Below, piece after piece: positions 44,676 to 54,004 of a stretch of DNA of 63,434 nucleotides. Below the pieces are notes generated by a model. It worked only from the letters and a program-made list of their open reading frames with translations, was not told where the DNA came from and ran no database searches. Position 1 is the first letter of the stretch. Every line of letters begins with the position of its first letter. Origin of the DNA: Methylophaga sp. UBA3192 (GTDB taxonomy: Bacteria > Pseudomonadota > Gammaproteobacteria > Nitrosococcales > Methylophagaceae); contig DEXE01000006.1 in the NCBI GenBank assembly GCA_002363955.1, positions 763,832-827,265 of the forward strand, read 5' to 3'. The translations under genes were made by a program, and so were the position numbers.

Positions 44676-45160
44676 AAGCTAGTGTGTTCCACTTGTTGTA
44701 AATCACCTTGCGGACATAATGGCAATATTTCCTGCAAGTTACCAATACCGGGAATTTCAACATCCGGTGCTATTTCAGCTAACGGATATAACACAAAGGC
44801 TCGTTCATGCATGCCTGGATGCGGTATTTTCAATCGCTCATCATCCAATATCTGATCGCCGTAGAGCAAGATATCCAAATCCAGTGTCCGTTCCCCCCAA
44901 TGCCGTTTACGCTCTCGACCATGCAATTGTTCTACGGACTGTAAAACGTCCAGTAACTGGTGCGGATTAAGGATTGTTTTCAATGCTAATACAGCATTGA
45001 TGTAATCCGGCTGATCTGCTGGTCCCATTGGCGGACTTTGGTAAAGGGAAGATACTGAAACAATGGTTATTTCAGCGATTGCCTGCAAATCATTGATGGC
45101 GGTTTTAATCTGTTGCAGCGGGTTTTCCAGATTACTGCCAAGTCCAATATAAACCAGCAT
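44672..45160 (-). CDS. folK: 2-amino-4-hydroxy-6-hydroxymethyldihydropteridine pyrophosphokinase
   Basis: A 162-residue enzyme of folate synthesis. YIGLGSNLENPLQQI, SLYQSPPMGPADQPDYINAVL, and the Mg-binding RHWGERTLDLDILLYGD are diagnostic, as is PHPGMHERAFVLYPLAEIAP. It lies between pcnB and the kinase with start and stop overlaps, so translation is coupled. Folate made here supplies the C1 carrier used by panB downstream. Confidence 0.96.
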   Translation of the reverse strand: MLVYIGLGSNLENPLQQIKTAINDLQAIAEITIVSVSSLYQSPPMGPADQPDYINAVLALKTILNPHQLLDVLQSVEQLHGRERKRHWGERTLDLDILLYGDQILDDERLKIPHPGMHERAFVLYPLAEIAPDVEIPGIGNLQEILPLCPQGDLQQVEHTSL

Positions 45161-46533
45161 TATTCAACTTTTTTAATAACTGGTTTGCGGCGACGGCGAC
45201 GACGTGGTTTACGTTTTTCTGCTTCTCCACCCGCACCTAAGGCATTCACCATATCGGATTGGGTGTTTGCCGATGCTTGTTGAAAAGTTGTCCACCAATC
45301 AGTTAATTCCTGCAGCGGTTCACCGGACTCTGCCCGAAGTGCCAGAAAATCGTAACCCGCACGAAATTTAGGGTGCAACAACAAAGCAAATGCCCGTTTA
45401 CCCTGACGACGTGTCAAACGGGGTTGCATGGTCCAGATATCACGGGTGACAAGACTGAAGCGCTTGGGTATTGCCACAGTCTGAATTTGCTCGGACAAGA
45501 CTTCACCAGCTGCACGTTGCATAGCCGGTATCTCCGGCATTTCTTTGCTTAACTGCTGCCAACGTTGGCGCAGCGGTTCCCATAGTAATGCAGCGAATAA
45601 AAATGCCGGCGTAACCGGTTTATTATCAGCCAGCCGTTTATCGGTGTTTTCCAGCGCTTTCATCAGCAATGTTCGTGGATAGCCGTCTTTTTCCTGATGC
45701 AGTAAAGCCGCTGTTTGCGGATAAAGATGATCAAACACACCATAGTGACAAAGCAGCTCGTGAGTCACAGCGGCCTGTCCACTTAAATACAGTTTTAAGG
45801 TTTCATCAAATAATCTGGCCGGAGGAATATCGCCTAGTAAGGGTGCCAAATCAACAATCAATTGCTCGGTTTCAGCTTCCAGTTTGAGACCTAACTTGGC
45901 CATAAACCGTAAAGCACGCAACATTCTCACCGGGTCTTCGCGATAACGAACCGGTTTATCACCAATTAACCGAATCAGACCGGCTTGTAAATCAGCAATA
46001 CCACCGGTGTAATCGACAATTGAAAAATCACGGATATTGTAGTAAAGGGCATTAATGGTGAAGTCCCGCCGCCAGGCATCCTGCTCTAATGTGCCATACA
46101 CATTATCCTGCATGATGCGGCCTTGATCATCGACATGATTTTTCGCTTCAGGCGGCGCACGAAAAGTCGCTACTTCAATAATTTCATCACGGCCAAAACG
46201 TACATGAACCAGTTTAAAACGTCGGCCAATCAGCTGGCTACGGCGAAATAAACGATGAACCTGTTCAGGCAAAGCATTGGTGGTGATATCAAAATCTTTG
46301 GGTTCATAACCCAGTAACAAATCCCGTACACAACCACCCACCAGATACGCTTCGTAACCTGCATCTTTAAGGGTATAAAGTACTTTTAGTGCGCTGGGAC
46401 TGATGAGATCACGAGAAATATTATGGTCAGCTCGAGGCACAATAAGTGGCGCAGCTCCCTCAGCAGCTGCACGGCTTTTTTTACCGGCTTTGATCCGTTT
46501 GAATGAGTTAATGAGTGAATTTATCGAAAGCAT
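45160..46533 (-). CDS. pcnB: Poly(A) polymerase I
   Basis: A 457-residue nucleotidyltransferase polyadenylating RNA 3' ends. LVGGCVRDLLLGYEPKDFDI holds the catalytic aspartates; RRFKLVHVRFG, RRDFTINALYYNI and the helical RNA-binding domain (DPVRMLRALRFMAKLGLKLE) follow. The very basic end (KPRRRRRRKPVIKK) is the usual PcnB tail and excludes a CCA-adding enzyme. First gene of the folK-pan operon. No clear ribosome site precedes the ATG. Confidence 0.94.
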   Translation of the reverse strand: MLSINSLINSFKRIKAGKKSRAAAEGAAPLIVPRADHNISRDLISPSALKVLYTLKDAGYEAYLVGGCVRDLLLGYEPKDFDITTNALPEQVHRLFRRSQLIGRRFKLVHVRFGRDEIIEVATFRAPPEAKNHVDDQGRIMQDNVYGTLEQDAWRRDFTINALYYNIRDFSIVDYTGGIADLQAGLIRLIGDKPVRYREDPVRMLRALRFMAKLGLKLEAETEQLIVDLAPLLGDIPPARLFDETLKLYLSGQAAVTHELLCHYGVFDHLYPQTAALLHQEKDGYPRTLLMKALENTDKRLADNKPVTPAFLFAALLWEPLRQRWQQLSKEMPEIPAMQRAAGEVLSEQIQTVAIPKRFSLVTRDIWTMQPRLTRRQGKRAFALLLHPKFRAGYDFLALRAESGEPLQELTDWWTTFQQASANTQSDMVNALGAGGEAEKRKPRRRRRRKPVIKKVE

Positions 46534-46584
46534 AAGGAGCGAATAATACCATGCTTGCAGGCGATAACCGGAATTTGTATCAAT

Positions 46585-47157
46585 TTATCTCACTGCTCGG
46601 CGGACTGGTGCAAATGAATGACGATGAATTGGCGAAGGACCTAAATCGAGTAACGCCTGTTGATGCTGTGCCGTCGGATAACCTTTATTTTTGGCCAGAC
46701 CATAGCCGGGATAAAGCTGATCCAAAATCAGCATTTCACGATCCCTGGCCACCTTAGCCAATATGGAAGCTGCTGCTATTGCAGGTTCCGTCAAATCCCC
46801 TTTGATGATTGTGGTAACAGGACATGGCAACTGCGGCGCATGATTGCCATCGACCAACGCATGTTCCAGCTCAAATGGCAAAGCTGCCACCGCACGTTGC
46901 ATGGCCAGTAAACTGGCTTGCAGAATATTTAACTGATCAATTTCTTCGACTTCTGCCCGTCCCAGCGCCCAGGCATAAGCGTATTCTTCAATGATCGGCA
47001 CCAACTGTTCCCGGCGTTTTTCACTGAGTTTTTTAGAATCTGTAAGGCCTGCAATCGGTTTATTCGGATCCAGTACTACGGCAGCTGTAACAACTGGCCC
47101 CGCTAGAGGGCCTCGCCCTACTTCATCAATACCGGCAATTAAGACTATCGTCGTCAT
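46585..47157 (-). CDS. rnhB: Ribonuclease HII
   Basis: 190 residues; removes ribonucleotides from DNA and RNA primers. AGIDEVGRGPLAGPVVTAA contains the DE of the active site, then GLTDSKKLSEKRRE and VDGNHAPQLP, DLTEPAIAAASILAKVARD with further metal ligands, and the ending GYPTAQHQQALLDLGPSPIHRHSF in pieces near 165-182. Its start overlaps the lpxB stop by four bases. Last gene of the glyA-rnhB run. Confidence 0.96.
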   Translation of the reverse strand: MTTIVLIAGIDEVGRGPLAGPVVTAAVVLDPNKPIAGLTDSKKLSEKRREQLVPIIEEYAYAWALGRAEVEEIDQLNILQASLLAMQRAVAALPFELEHALVDGNHAPQLPCPVTTIIKGDLTEPAIAAASILAKVARDREMLILDQLYPGYGLAKNKGYPTAQHQQALLDLGPSPIHRHSFAPVRRAVR

Positions 47158-48287
47158 GAAAGCAAACTAAGCACAAGTTTAGCTGCATTGTCTGCACCAC
47201 CGGATGGTCCCAGTGCTTCTCGCACCTGCTGACGAATTTGTTCGGCATTTTTCAAGCGTTGAGGATGCGTCAGTAAATCCATTAATTGCTGTTCAAGCCG
47301 GACAGAAGTGACATCATCTTGCAACAACTCCTTGATAACCGGTTGTTTTGTCACAATATTGCACAATCCCACATAGGGGATTTTTACCAGCCGTTTTAAG
47401 ATACGATAACTCCAAGGCGAAACCTTATAGATAATAAAATGCGGAACACCCAGCAACGCAATTTCAAGCGTAACAGTCCCCGATGCCGCAACAATAGCAT
47501 CGCACGCTTTAATAACGTCGTAAAAATCGTCTTTAATAATACTGATATGTAATCGTGAACCTGCCAGATACTGATGAAGATAGGTTTCATCAATCCCGGG
47601 GGCTTGGGGGATAACAACACTAACAGGAAAATGCCGTTGCTGTATTCGTTCGGCTGCTTCAAGCATTACAGGCAGTAACACTGAAATTTCACTGCGACGA
47701 CTGCCGGGAAATAAACCAATAACCCGAATATCATTATCCAAAGCAAACTTTTCACGCGCAGCATTTTGAGATAGTTCAGTATGAACAGCATCGACTAATG
47801 GGTGGCCGACACAGGTCACTGCAACTCCTGCTGTTTGGTATATTTCCTGTTCAAATGGAAATAACACAGCCATATGATCCACATCACGTTTGATTTGTTC
47901 AATACGCCCCGCTCGCCATGCCCATATTTTTGGACTGATGTAATACAGCACTTTAATCCCAAGCTTTTTAGCTTGTTTCGCCAGTTTCAGATTAAAGCCG
48001 GGATAATCCACCAGAATGAGTAAATCAGGTGGCTGACGGCGTAATTCAGCCACAACCTGATTAAAAATACCTTTGATTCTTGGGTAGCGTTTTATGACTT
48101 CTACCAGGCCCATCACGGCTAATTCAGCAAAATCGATATTAATATCAGCACCAGCAGCACGCATTTTCTCACCACCAATACCGGTGATATAAATAGCGGG
48201 CTGTTGTTGTTTTAATGCACTGACAAGACGGGCAGCATGTGCTTCACCCGATGCCTCACCAGCAACAATATAGATATGATTACTCAC
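47154..48287 (-). CDS. lpxB: Lipid-A-disaccharide synthase
   Basis: A 377-residue GT19 glycosyltransferase condensing UDP-diacylglucosamine and lipid X at the inner membrane. IVAGEASGEAHAARLV, AVMGLVEVIKRYPRI, DYPGFNLKLAKQAKKLGIK, YYISPKIWAWRAGRI and LFPGSRRSEI are family hallmarks. In E. coli it sits with lpxA and rnhB; here rnhB is kept downstream, but upstream are the riboflavin genes instead of lpxD-fabZ-lpxA. Confidence 0.96.
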   Translation of the reverse strand: MSNHIYIVAGEASGEAHAARLVSALKQQQPAIYITGIGGEKMRAAGADINIDFAELAVMGLVEVIKRYPRIKGIFNQVVAELRRQPPDLLILVDYPGFNLKLAKQAKKLGIKVLYYISPKIWAWRAGRIEQIKRDVDHMAVLFPFEQEIYQTAGVAVTCVGHPLVDAVHTELSQNAAREKFALDNDIRVIGLFPGSRRSEISVLLPVMLEAAERIQQRHFPVSVVIPQAPGIDETYLHQYLAGSRLHISIIKDDFYDVIKACDAIVAASGTVTLEIALLGVPHFIIYKVSPWSYRILKRLVKIPYVGLCNIVTKQPVIKELLQDDVTSVRLEQQLMDLLTHPQRLKNAEQIRQQVREALGPSGGADNAAKLVLSLLS

Positions 48288-48297
48288 TGCGCCTGAC

Positions 48298-49404
48298 TCA
48301 GTCTTCTAAATAACCGGTTAACTCGAGACCAAAACCGGATACACCGGTCAATTTAGTTGGCGTACCAATCACTCGCATTTTACGCACACCCAGATCCGCT
48401 AAAATTTGTGCTCCAACGCCAAATGTTCTTAAATCCCAGCTGGCTTTGAACGGCGCTGCTATACCTTTATCCTGCTGCTGGTAACGGGCAATTTTTGCTG
48501 CCAATTGTTTGTTCTGTTCGGGTTGACGCAATACCACTAAAACGCCTTTACCCGCCTGTTGAATACGTCGCATTACATCCGGTAAAGGCCAATGCGTGGG
48601 TTCACGTTTAGAAGCCAGTAAATCGCCCAAGGGGTCAGCCATATGCACCCTGACCAGCGTTTCCTGCTCAGCATCTATATCCCCGTAAACCAACGCAAGA
48701 TGGGTTTGGCCGTTCACATCATCCTGATAACTGTGCAAGGTAAAATCACCATATTCAGTTGGAAACTCACAGGTTGACATGGCCTTGATGGTCATTTCAT
48801 TTTGCAGACGGTAGCTGATCAAATCTGCAATGGTACCGATTTTTAACTGATGCATTTCAGCAAATTTTTCCAGATCCGGACGCCGTGCCATGCTGCCATC
48901 ATCATTCAGTATTTCTACAATAACGGCCGCTGGTGTGCAGCCAGCCAAGTACGCCAAATCACAACCTGCCTCAGTATGTCCGGCACGGGTTAACACGCCA
49001 CCCGGTTGCGCCTTTAACGGAAAAATATGCCCGGGTTGTACCAGATCTTCTGGTTTTGCTTTTGCTGCCACCGCTTTCTTGATGGTCAAAGCTCGATCAG
49101 CTGCAGAAATACCAGTGGTCACACCTTCAGCGGCTTCAATCGAAACGGTAAAGTTGGTGGCATAAGGCGTTTGATTATCAGTCACCATTAAAGGTAAACG
49201 TAACTGACGACAACGATCTTCCGTTAACGTCAGACAAATCAGTCCACGACCGAATTTAGCCATAAAGTTAACGGCTTCCGCAGTAACCATATCGGCCGCC
49301 ATGACTAAGTCACCTTCATTCTCCCGATCTTCGTCATCCATAATGATGACCATTTTGCCTTGTTTCAGGTCATCGATGATTTCTTGCGTACTATTGATTT
49401 GCAT
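48298..49404 (-). CDS. ribB: 3,4-dihydroxy-2-butanone 4-phosphate synthase with degenerate GTP cyclohydrolase II domain
   Basis: 368 residues. The N-terminal RibB domain (1-200) is intact: IIMDDEDRENEGDLVMAAD, GLICLTLTEDRC, DRALTIKKA, PGHIFPLKAQPGGVLTRAGHTEA. The C-terminal part has the fold and some motifs of RibA (RVHMADPLGDLL, LRTFGVGAQILADLG), but the three zinc cysteines expected right after RVH are missing, so GTP cyclohydrolase activity is unlikely. Such RibB-X fusions occur in other gammaproteobacteria. A separate ribA is needed elsewhere. TAATG overlap with ribE. Confidence 0.92.
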   Translation of the reverse strand: MQINSTQEIIDDLKQGKMVIIMDDEDRENEGDLVMAADMVTAEAVNFMAKFGRGLICLTLTEDRCRQLRLPLMVTDNQTPYATNFTVSIEAAEGVTTGISAADRALTIKKAVAAKAKPEDLVQPGHIFPLKAQPGGVLTRAGHTEAGCDLAYLAGCTPAAVIVEILNDDGSMARRPDLEKFAEMHQLKIGTIADLISYRLQNEMTIKAMSTCEFPTEYGDFTLHSYQDDVNGQTHLALVYGDIDAEQETLVRVHMADPLGDLLASKREPTHWPLPDVMRRIQQAGKGVLVVLRQPEQNKQLAAKIARYQQQDKGIAAPFKASWDLRTFGVGAQILADLGVRKMRVIGTPTKLTGVSGFGLELTGYLED

Positions 49405-50045
49405 TAACGGATATAACCATGTTGAGTGAGAAAATCCCGGCTGATAGTTGAGTCTGCCTGCGGCAGTAAACGCTCCAGATAACGGGCAATCAAATCCACT
49501 TCCAGGTTAACCTTGGTACCTGTTTGGTAATGTTTAATGATGGTTTCTTCAAGGGTATGCGGAATGATATTGATATCAAACCCGCCTTCAAACACGCCGT
49601 TCACTGTCAGGCTGACACCGTCAATAGTAATCGAGCCTTTTTCTGCAATGTACCGTTCCAGTTCCGCAGGAACTTTTATCTTGTATTGCCAGGAACGGGC
49701 CGAAGCCGTTTTACTGATGACTTCACCCAAACCATCAACATGGCCGCTAACCATATGACCACCTAATCGATCCCCAACGGCAAGGGCTTTCTCAAGATTG
49801 GCTTCACTACCGGTTTTTAATTGTCCCAGACTGGTTCGCTGTAATGTTTCCTGAGACACATCAAACTGCAAGCTTTTAGCTGCCATTTCCACCACAGTCA
49901 AACACACACCATTTACCGCGATGCTATCACCCAGCTTGACGTCATTGAGATCCAACTTCGCAGTGTCAATATGCAAACGTATATCGCCCCCGACTGATTG
50001 CAGAGATTTGAGCTGACCGACAGCTGCAATAATACCTGTGAACAT
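49404..50045 (-). CDS. ribE: Riboflavin synthase, alpha chain
   Basis: 213 residues made of two tandem lumazine-binding repeats. The start MFTGIIAAVGQL is invariant in the family; each half has the dismutation-site pattern (SIAVNGVCLTVVE and SITIDGVSLTVNGV), plus GHMVSGHVDGLGEV. Lies between ribD (three-base gap) and ribB. The lumazine synthase gene ribH, often next in such clusters, is not in the window. Confidence 0.95.
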   Translation of the reverse strand: MFTGIIAAVGQLKSLQSVGGDIRLHIDTAKLDLNDVKLGDSIAVNGVCLTVVEMAAKSLQFDVSQETLQRTSLGQLKTGSEANLEKALAVGDRLGGHMVSGHVDGLGEVISKTASARSWQYKIKVPAELERYIAEKGSITIDGVSLTVNGVFEGGFDINIIPHTLEETIIKHYQTGTKVNLEVDLIARYLERLLPQADSTISRDFLTQHGYIR

Positions 50046-50048
50046 GCG

Positions 50049-51146
50049 TTAAAAAGCCTCGTTATAGTGTGGTTTAGCGGTAATTCGCCAGTCGTTGCCA
50101 ACGGCACGAATATCGGTGATCTTCAGTTGAATATTTTGTGCCATGCGCTCCATACCTGGCAGGTGAAATACCGCTCTGGCGGCATCACCCATCAGTTTAG
50201 GAGCCACATAAAATATCATTTCATCAATTAATTGTGAGCGTAACAATGCGCCATTCAAAACTGCACCGGCTTCTACCATGACTTCATTAATTTCACGCTT
50301 AGCCAATACCGATAACATGCCCGTTAAATCGACCTGATTATTGGGTGCTGGCAAAACAATGGTTTCAATATCCTCACGCACCATTCGATCACAGGCAGTA
50401 AACAGCAATATTTTTTCATCATTTAGGATCTGCGCCGTCTTCGGCATACGCAGTTCACTATCAACGATGACTTTTAACGGTTGCCGTATAGCCTCTCCAT
50501 CAGGATAAAAATCGTCAACATGACGAACATTTAACAAGGGGTCATCAGCGATGATCGTGCCGACTCCACTGAGAATTGCTGAACTGCGCGCTCTGAGTTT
50601 TTGCACATCAGCGCGAGCTTCCGGACCGGTTATCCATTTACTTTCCCCTGACGCCATTGCCGTGCGACCATCAAGGCTCATCGCCATTTTACTTCGCACA
50701 TAGGGTCTGCCGAGGCGCATACGCTGAATAAAGCCCGGATTTAACTGTTCAGCCTGGGTGGTCAGTATTCCTTGATGAACTTCTATTCCGGCCTGTTCAA
50801 GACGTTGAATACCGGTTCCAGAAACCACAGGATTGGGATCGGTCATCGCCACAAATAAACGTTTTATTCCGGCTCGAATCAGTGCATCGGCACAAGGCGG
50901 TGTACGGCCAAAATGGCTGCAGGGTTCCAGAGTCACATAACAATCAGCGCCTTCTGCATCATGTCCTGCGTCATGTAACGCATTGATTTCTGCATGCGCT
51001 TCCCCGGCGCGATGATGCCAACCCTGACCGATCACCTGATCATTTTTGACAAGGACACAACCTACCCGCGGATTGGGATCTGCGGTGTATAAACCTTTCC
51101 AGGCCAGTTGTATTGCCTGTGCCATAAATTGTTCGTGTTGGCTCAT
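50049..51146 (-). CDS. ribD: Bifunctional riboflavin pyrimidine deaminase/reductase
   Basis: 365 residues from the ATG at 51146, with GGAGG ten bases upstream; the frame also opens at a GTG that overlaps this very site. The N-terminal deaminase has HAEINALHDAG and the zinc site VTLEPCSHFGRTPPCADAL; the reductase domain starts at about 150 (RPYVRSKMAMSLDGRTAMA, WITGPEARADVQKLRA) and has VMVEAGAVLNGALL. Both activities appear intact. Located between nrdR and ribE. Confidence 0.95.
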   Translation of the reverse strand: MSQHEQFMAQAIQLAWKGLYTADPNPRVGCVLVKNDQVIGQGWHHRAGEAHAEINALHDAGHDAEGADCYVTLEPCSHFGRTPPCADALIRAGIKRLFVAMTDPNPVVSGTGIQRLEQAGIEVHQGILTTQAEQLNPGFIQRMRLGRPYVRSKMAMSLDGRTAMASGESKWITGPEARADVQKLRARSSAILSGVGTIIADDPLLNVRHVDDFYPDGEAIRQPLKVIVDSELRMPKTAQILNDEKILLFTACDRMVREDIETIVLPAPNNQVDLTGMLSVLAKREINEVMVEAGAVLNGALLRSQLIDEMIFYVAPKLMGDAARAVFHLPGMERMAQNIQLKITDIRAVGNDWRITAKPHYNEAF

Positions 51147-51233
51147 TGGGGTTGCCTCCACAGGTTTTCGTTAGCAATGATTGTAATCGCATTCGAATGA
51201 TGCGTTTGCATAAACTGAGGCTGACAGTAAGAT

Positions 51234-51707
51234 TCAGCTATCTTTATCAGATAAAGCACGATTTTCCATGCGTTCGATTTCTTCCCGAAATGCATTTACA
51301 TCCTGAAAACTTCGATATACAGACGCAAACCGAACATAGGCGACTTCATCGAGCTCGCGTAACGCATCCATTACCCAGTCCCCCACCAGACGACTCTGCA
51401 CTTCTCTTTCGCCGGTTGCCCATAAACGCCGGGTGATGGCTTTTACCGCATTATCAATAGCATCAATACTGACCGGGCGTTTTTCCAATGCTCGCATAAT
51501 GCCAGCACGTAATTTATTTTCATCAAACGCTTCCCGTGTGGCATCACGCTTGATCAACCGTGGCAGACTGAGCTCTGCCGTTTCGTAAGTGGTAAAACGT
51601 TCATTACATTCCTGACACATGCGACGACGTCGAATCGCATCTCCCTCAGAAGAGAGACGCGAGTCGACGACTTTTGAGTCTTCAGCTCCGCAAAACGGGC
51701 AGCGCAT
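51234..51707 (-). CDS. nrdR: Transcriptional repressor of ribonucleotide reductase genes
   Basis: 157 residues. The N-terminal zinc ribbon has two CxxC pairs (MRCPFCGAEDSKVVDSR and CQECNERFTTYE), followed by the ATP-cone domain (VIKRDATREAFDE-like sequence, LIKRDATREAFDENKL). It senses dATP/ATP and binds NrdR boxes. Common location next to glyA and ribD, as here; starts 14 bp after glyA. Confidence 0.96.
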   Translation of the reverse strand: MRCPFCGAEDSKVVDSRLSSEGDAIRRRRMCQECNERFTTYETAELSLPRLIKRDATREAFDENKLRAGIMRALEKRPVSIDAIDNAVKAITRRLWATGEREVQSRLVGDWVMDALRELDEVAYVRFASVYRSFQDVNAFREEIERMENRALSDKDS

Positions 51708-51721
51708 CAGTCAGCACAAAC

Positions 51722-52960
51722 TTATGAATAAACCGGCAAACGTTTGCAGATAGTGGTTACTTTGTCGCGAATAGCCGCTATCACTTTCTCGTCACCATGA
51801 CTTTCAATCACATCGCACATCCAGCCCGCGAGGTCCGTGCAATCCTGTTCACTGAAACCACGTGTAGTCACAGCAGGTGTTCCAACGCGAATACCGGAAG
51901 TGACAAAAGGTGATTGCGGATCGTTGGGAACAGCGTTTTTATTGACTGTAATATGGGCATTCCCTAACCATGCATCGACTTCTTTACCAGTCAGGCCTGC
52001 TTCAATAAAGCTGACCAGAAATAAATGATCATCTGTACCTTTGGAAACCACATCATAACCGCGAGCCATAAAGACTTTGGCCATGGCTTGAGCATTTTTA
52101 ACAACTTGCTGCTGATAGGTTTTAAACTCGGGCAACATGGCTTCTTTGAACGCAACGGCTTTGGCTGCGATCACATGCATCAACGGGCCACCCTGGAAAC
52201 CAGGAAAGACTGCTGAATTAAGTTTTTTCTCAATTTCAGGATTCGATTTGGCCAGTATCAGACCTCCACGCGGACCTCTTAAGGTTTTATGAGTCGTTGT
52301 GGTTGTCACATCAGCAATCTGAACTGGATTTGGATACAGTCCGGCAGCGACCAGACCAGCAACGTGCGCCATATCAACTAACAGATATGCACCTACTGAA
52401 TCCGCGATATCACGGAATTTTTGCCAATCGATAATCCGTGAGTAAGCTGAAAAACCAGCGACAATCATTTTTGGCTGATGTTCTTTTGCCAGTCTCTCAA
52501 CTTCACTGAAATCAATTTCACCGGAATCACTGCTAATGCCATACGCTACAGAATTATAGATTTTTCCTGACGCACTGACTTTGGCACCATGTGTCAGATG
52601 CCCACCATGCGCCAAGCTCATACCCAGGATTGTATCGCCGGGCTGTAACAAGGCCAGATAAACAGCAGCATTAGCTTGTGAACCTGAATGCGGTTGAACG
52701 TTGGCATAATCGGCACCGAATAATGCTTTAGCTCGTTCTATGGCGAGATCTTCGGCTGTATCAACATGTTCACAACCACCATAATAGCGTTTGCCAGGAT
52801 AACCTTCTGCATATTTGTTGGTTAACAATGAGCCCTGAGCTTCCATTACCCGTGGGCTGGTATAGTTCTCAGAAGCGATCAATTCAATATGATCTTCCTG
52901 ACGTTGCTCTTCAGCAGAAATTGCCTGAAACAACTCGTCATCAAAATCAGCGATGCTCAT
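51722..52960 (-). CDS. glyA: Serine hydroxymethyltransferase
   Basis: A 412-residue PLP enzyme exchanging serine and glycine while charging THF. I start at the ATG at 52960 (SIADFDDELFQAI), the usual N terminus; an upstream in-frame extension of 25 codons has no support. The PLP lysine is in TTTTHKTLRGPRGG, with ENYTSPRVMEAQGSLLTNKYAEGYPGKRYYGG-type sequence (residues about 34-65) before it. The leader carries ATACAAT, a possible -10, near 53014. First gene of the nrdR-rib-lpxB run. Confidence 0.96.
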   Translation of the reverse strand: MSIADFDDELFQAISAEEQRQEDHIELIASENYTSPRVMEAQGSLLTNKYAEGYPGKRYYGGCEHVDTAEDLAIERAKALFGADYANVQPHSGSQANAAVYLALLQPGDTILGMSLAHGGHLTHGAKVSASGKIYNSVAYGISSDSGEIDFSEVERLAKEHQPKMIVAGFSAYSRIIDWQKFRDIADSVGAYLLVDMAHVAGLVAAGLYPNPVQIADVTTTTTHKTLRGPRGGLILAKSNPEIEKKLNSAVFPGFQGGPLMHVIAAKAVAFKEAMLPEFKTYQQQVVKNAQAMAKVFMARGYDVVSKGTDDHLFLVSFIEAGLTGKEVDAWLGNAHITVNKNAVPNDPQSPFVTSGIRVGTPAVTTRGFSEQDCTDLAGWMCDVIESHGDEKVIAAIRDKVTTICKRLPVYS

Positions 52961-53079
52961 GTTTTTTTTGTACACAGTTTTCCCCTGTAGCGGCTGTAAA
53001 TGCCCGCATATTGTATCCCACAACGCACGCAGCATCTATGTAAGAATAGAATATTTAGTTACACAAAACAGGAGTCATT

Positions 53080-53943
53080 ATGAAAATAGGTATTCTTGGA
53101 GGCGGTCTGATGGGCAGTGCTCTGGCAGAACACCTTCTCAACCAGAAATGTGAGTTGAGCATTTATAACCGCAGTATTGATAAAATCACGACGCTAAGCA
53201 CTCAGGGAGCCAATGTTTTCCGGACAGCCAGCGAAACCGTTCAGCAAAGTCAGATAGTCATCTTGCTGCTTACCGATGCTGATGCCATTGCTACTGTTTT
53301 AGATAGTGTCGAATCCAGCAGCTTTATTGATAAGCTGTTTATCCAAATGGGTACCATTGCTCCGCAACAATCTCAGCACATTGAAGCTCAGTTAAACAGC
53401 GTCGGCGCGCGCTATCTCGAATGCCCTGTGCTGGGAAGCCTTCCGGAAGCTCGCAATGGCAAGCTGATCCTCATGGCAGCGGGCCCGGAACAAAATTATC
53501 GACAGGCTCTGCCTTTATTGAAAATGATCGGGGAAACACCTCGTTATATCGGTGAAACAGGTCAGGGAGCCGCTGTCAAATTAGCGCTCAATCAATTAAT
53601 TGCTGGCCTCACTGCAAGTTTTTCATTGAGTCTGGCATTGATTGAAGAGCATCAGATTGATACAGAACAATTTATGCAGATTTTGCGGGAAAGTGCTCTC
53701 TATGCGCCTACGTTTGATAAAAAACTGGAGCGTATGTGCAATCGTAATTTCAGTGATCCCAATTTCCCCACCAAACACTTAGCAAAAGATACCCATTTAT
53801 TTCTGGAAGTTGGCGAACAGCTACGACTCGATACAACCGCTTTGGAAGGTATCGCTCGATTACTGGATAAAACCATGGCAATGGGGTTGGGCAATACTGA
53901 CTACTCCGCAATATACGCCGCAATTTCACCTGACAGAAAATAA
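53080..53943 (+). CDS. NAD(P)-dependent beta-hydroxyacid dehydrogenase family protein
   Basis: 287 residues of the 3-hydroxyisobutyrate/glyoxylate-succinic semialdehyde reductase family. The N-terminal Rossmann motif is GILGGGLMGSALAEHLL; the substrate block QMGTIAPQQSQ and CPVLGSLPEARNGKL, and the active-site lysine in GQGAAVKLALNQL, follow. Exact substrate unknown; GxGxxG is followed by YNRS, which often favours NADP. AGGAG seven bases before the ATG. Divergent from glyA and closed by its own terminator. Confidence 0.87.
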   Translation: MKIGILGGGLMGSALAEHLLNQKCELSIYNRSIDKITTLSTQGANVFRTASETVQQSQIVILLLTDADAIATVLDSVESSSFIDKLFIQMGTIAPQQSQHIEAQLNSVGARYLECPVLGSLPEARNGKLILMAAGPEQNYRQALPLLKMIGETPRYIGETGQGAAVKLALNQLIAGLTASFSLSLALIEEHQIDTEQFMQILRESALYAPTFDKKLERMCNRNFSDPNFPTKHLAKDTHLFLEVGEQLRLDTTALEGIARLLDKTMAMGLGNTDYSAIYAAISPDRK

Positions 53944-53954
53944 CCCCATAAACA

Positions 53955-53981
53955 AAAACGCCCTCTATCTGAGGGCGTTTT
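53955..53981. terminator. Bidirectional terminator between the dehydrogenase gene and purA
   Basis: A perfect 11-bp stem (aaaacgccctc with gagggcgtttt) and five-base loop, with A-run and T-run flanks so it can serve both converging genes. Confidence 0.92.
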
Positions 53982-54004
53982 ACTATATCTTTAAGATTTT
54001 TTCG

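Noticed and set aside
48298..49404. Bifunctional RibBA call
   Set aside because: The zinc-binding cysteines needed for GTP cyclohydrolase II are missing from the C-terminal domain.
49404..51233. Possible FMN riboswitch before the riboflavin genes
   Set aside because: The gaps before ribD (87 bp) and before glyA lack the conserved RFN blocks.
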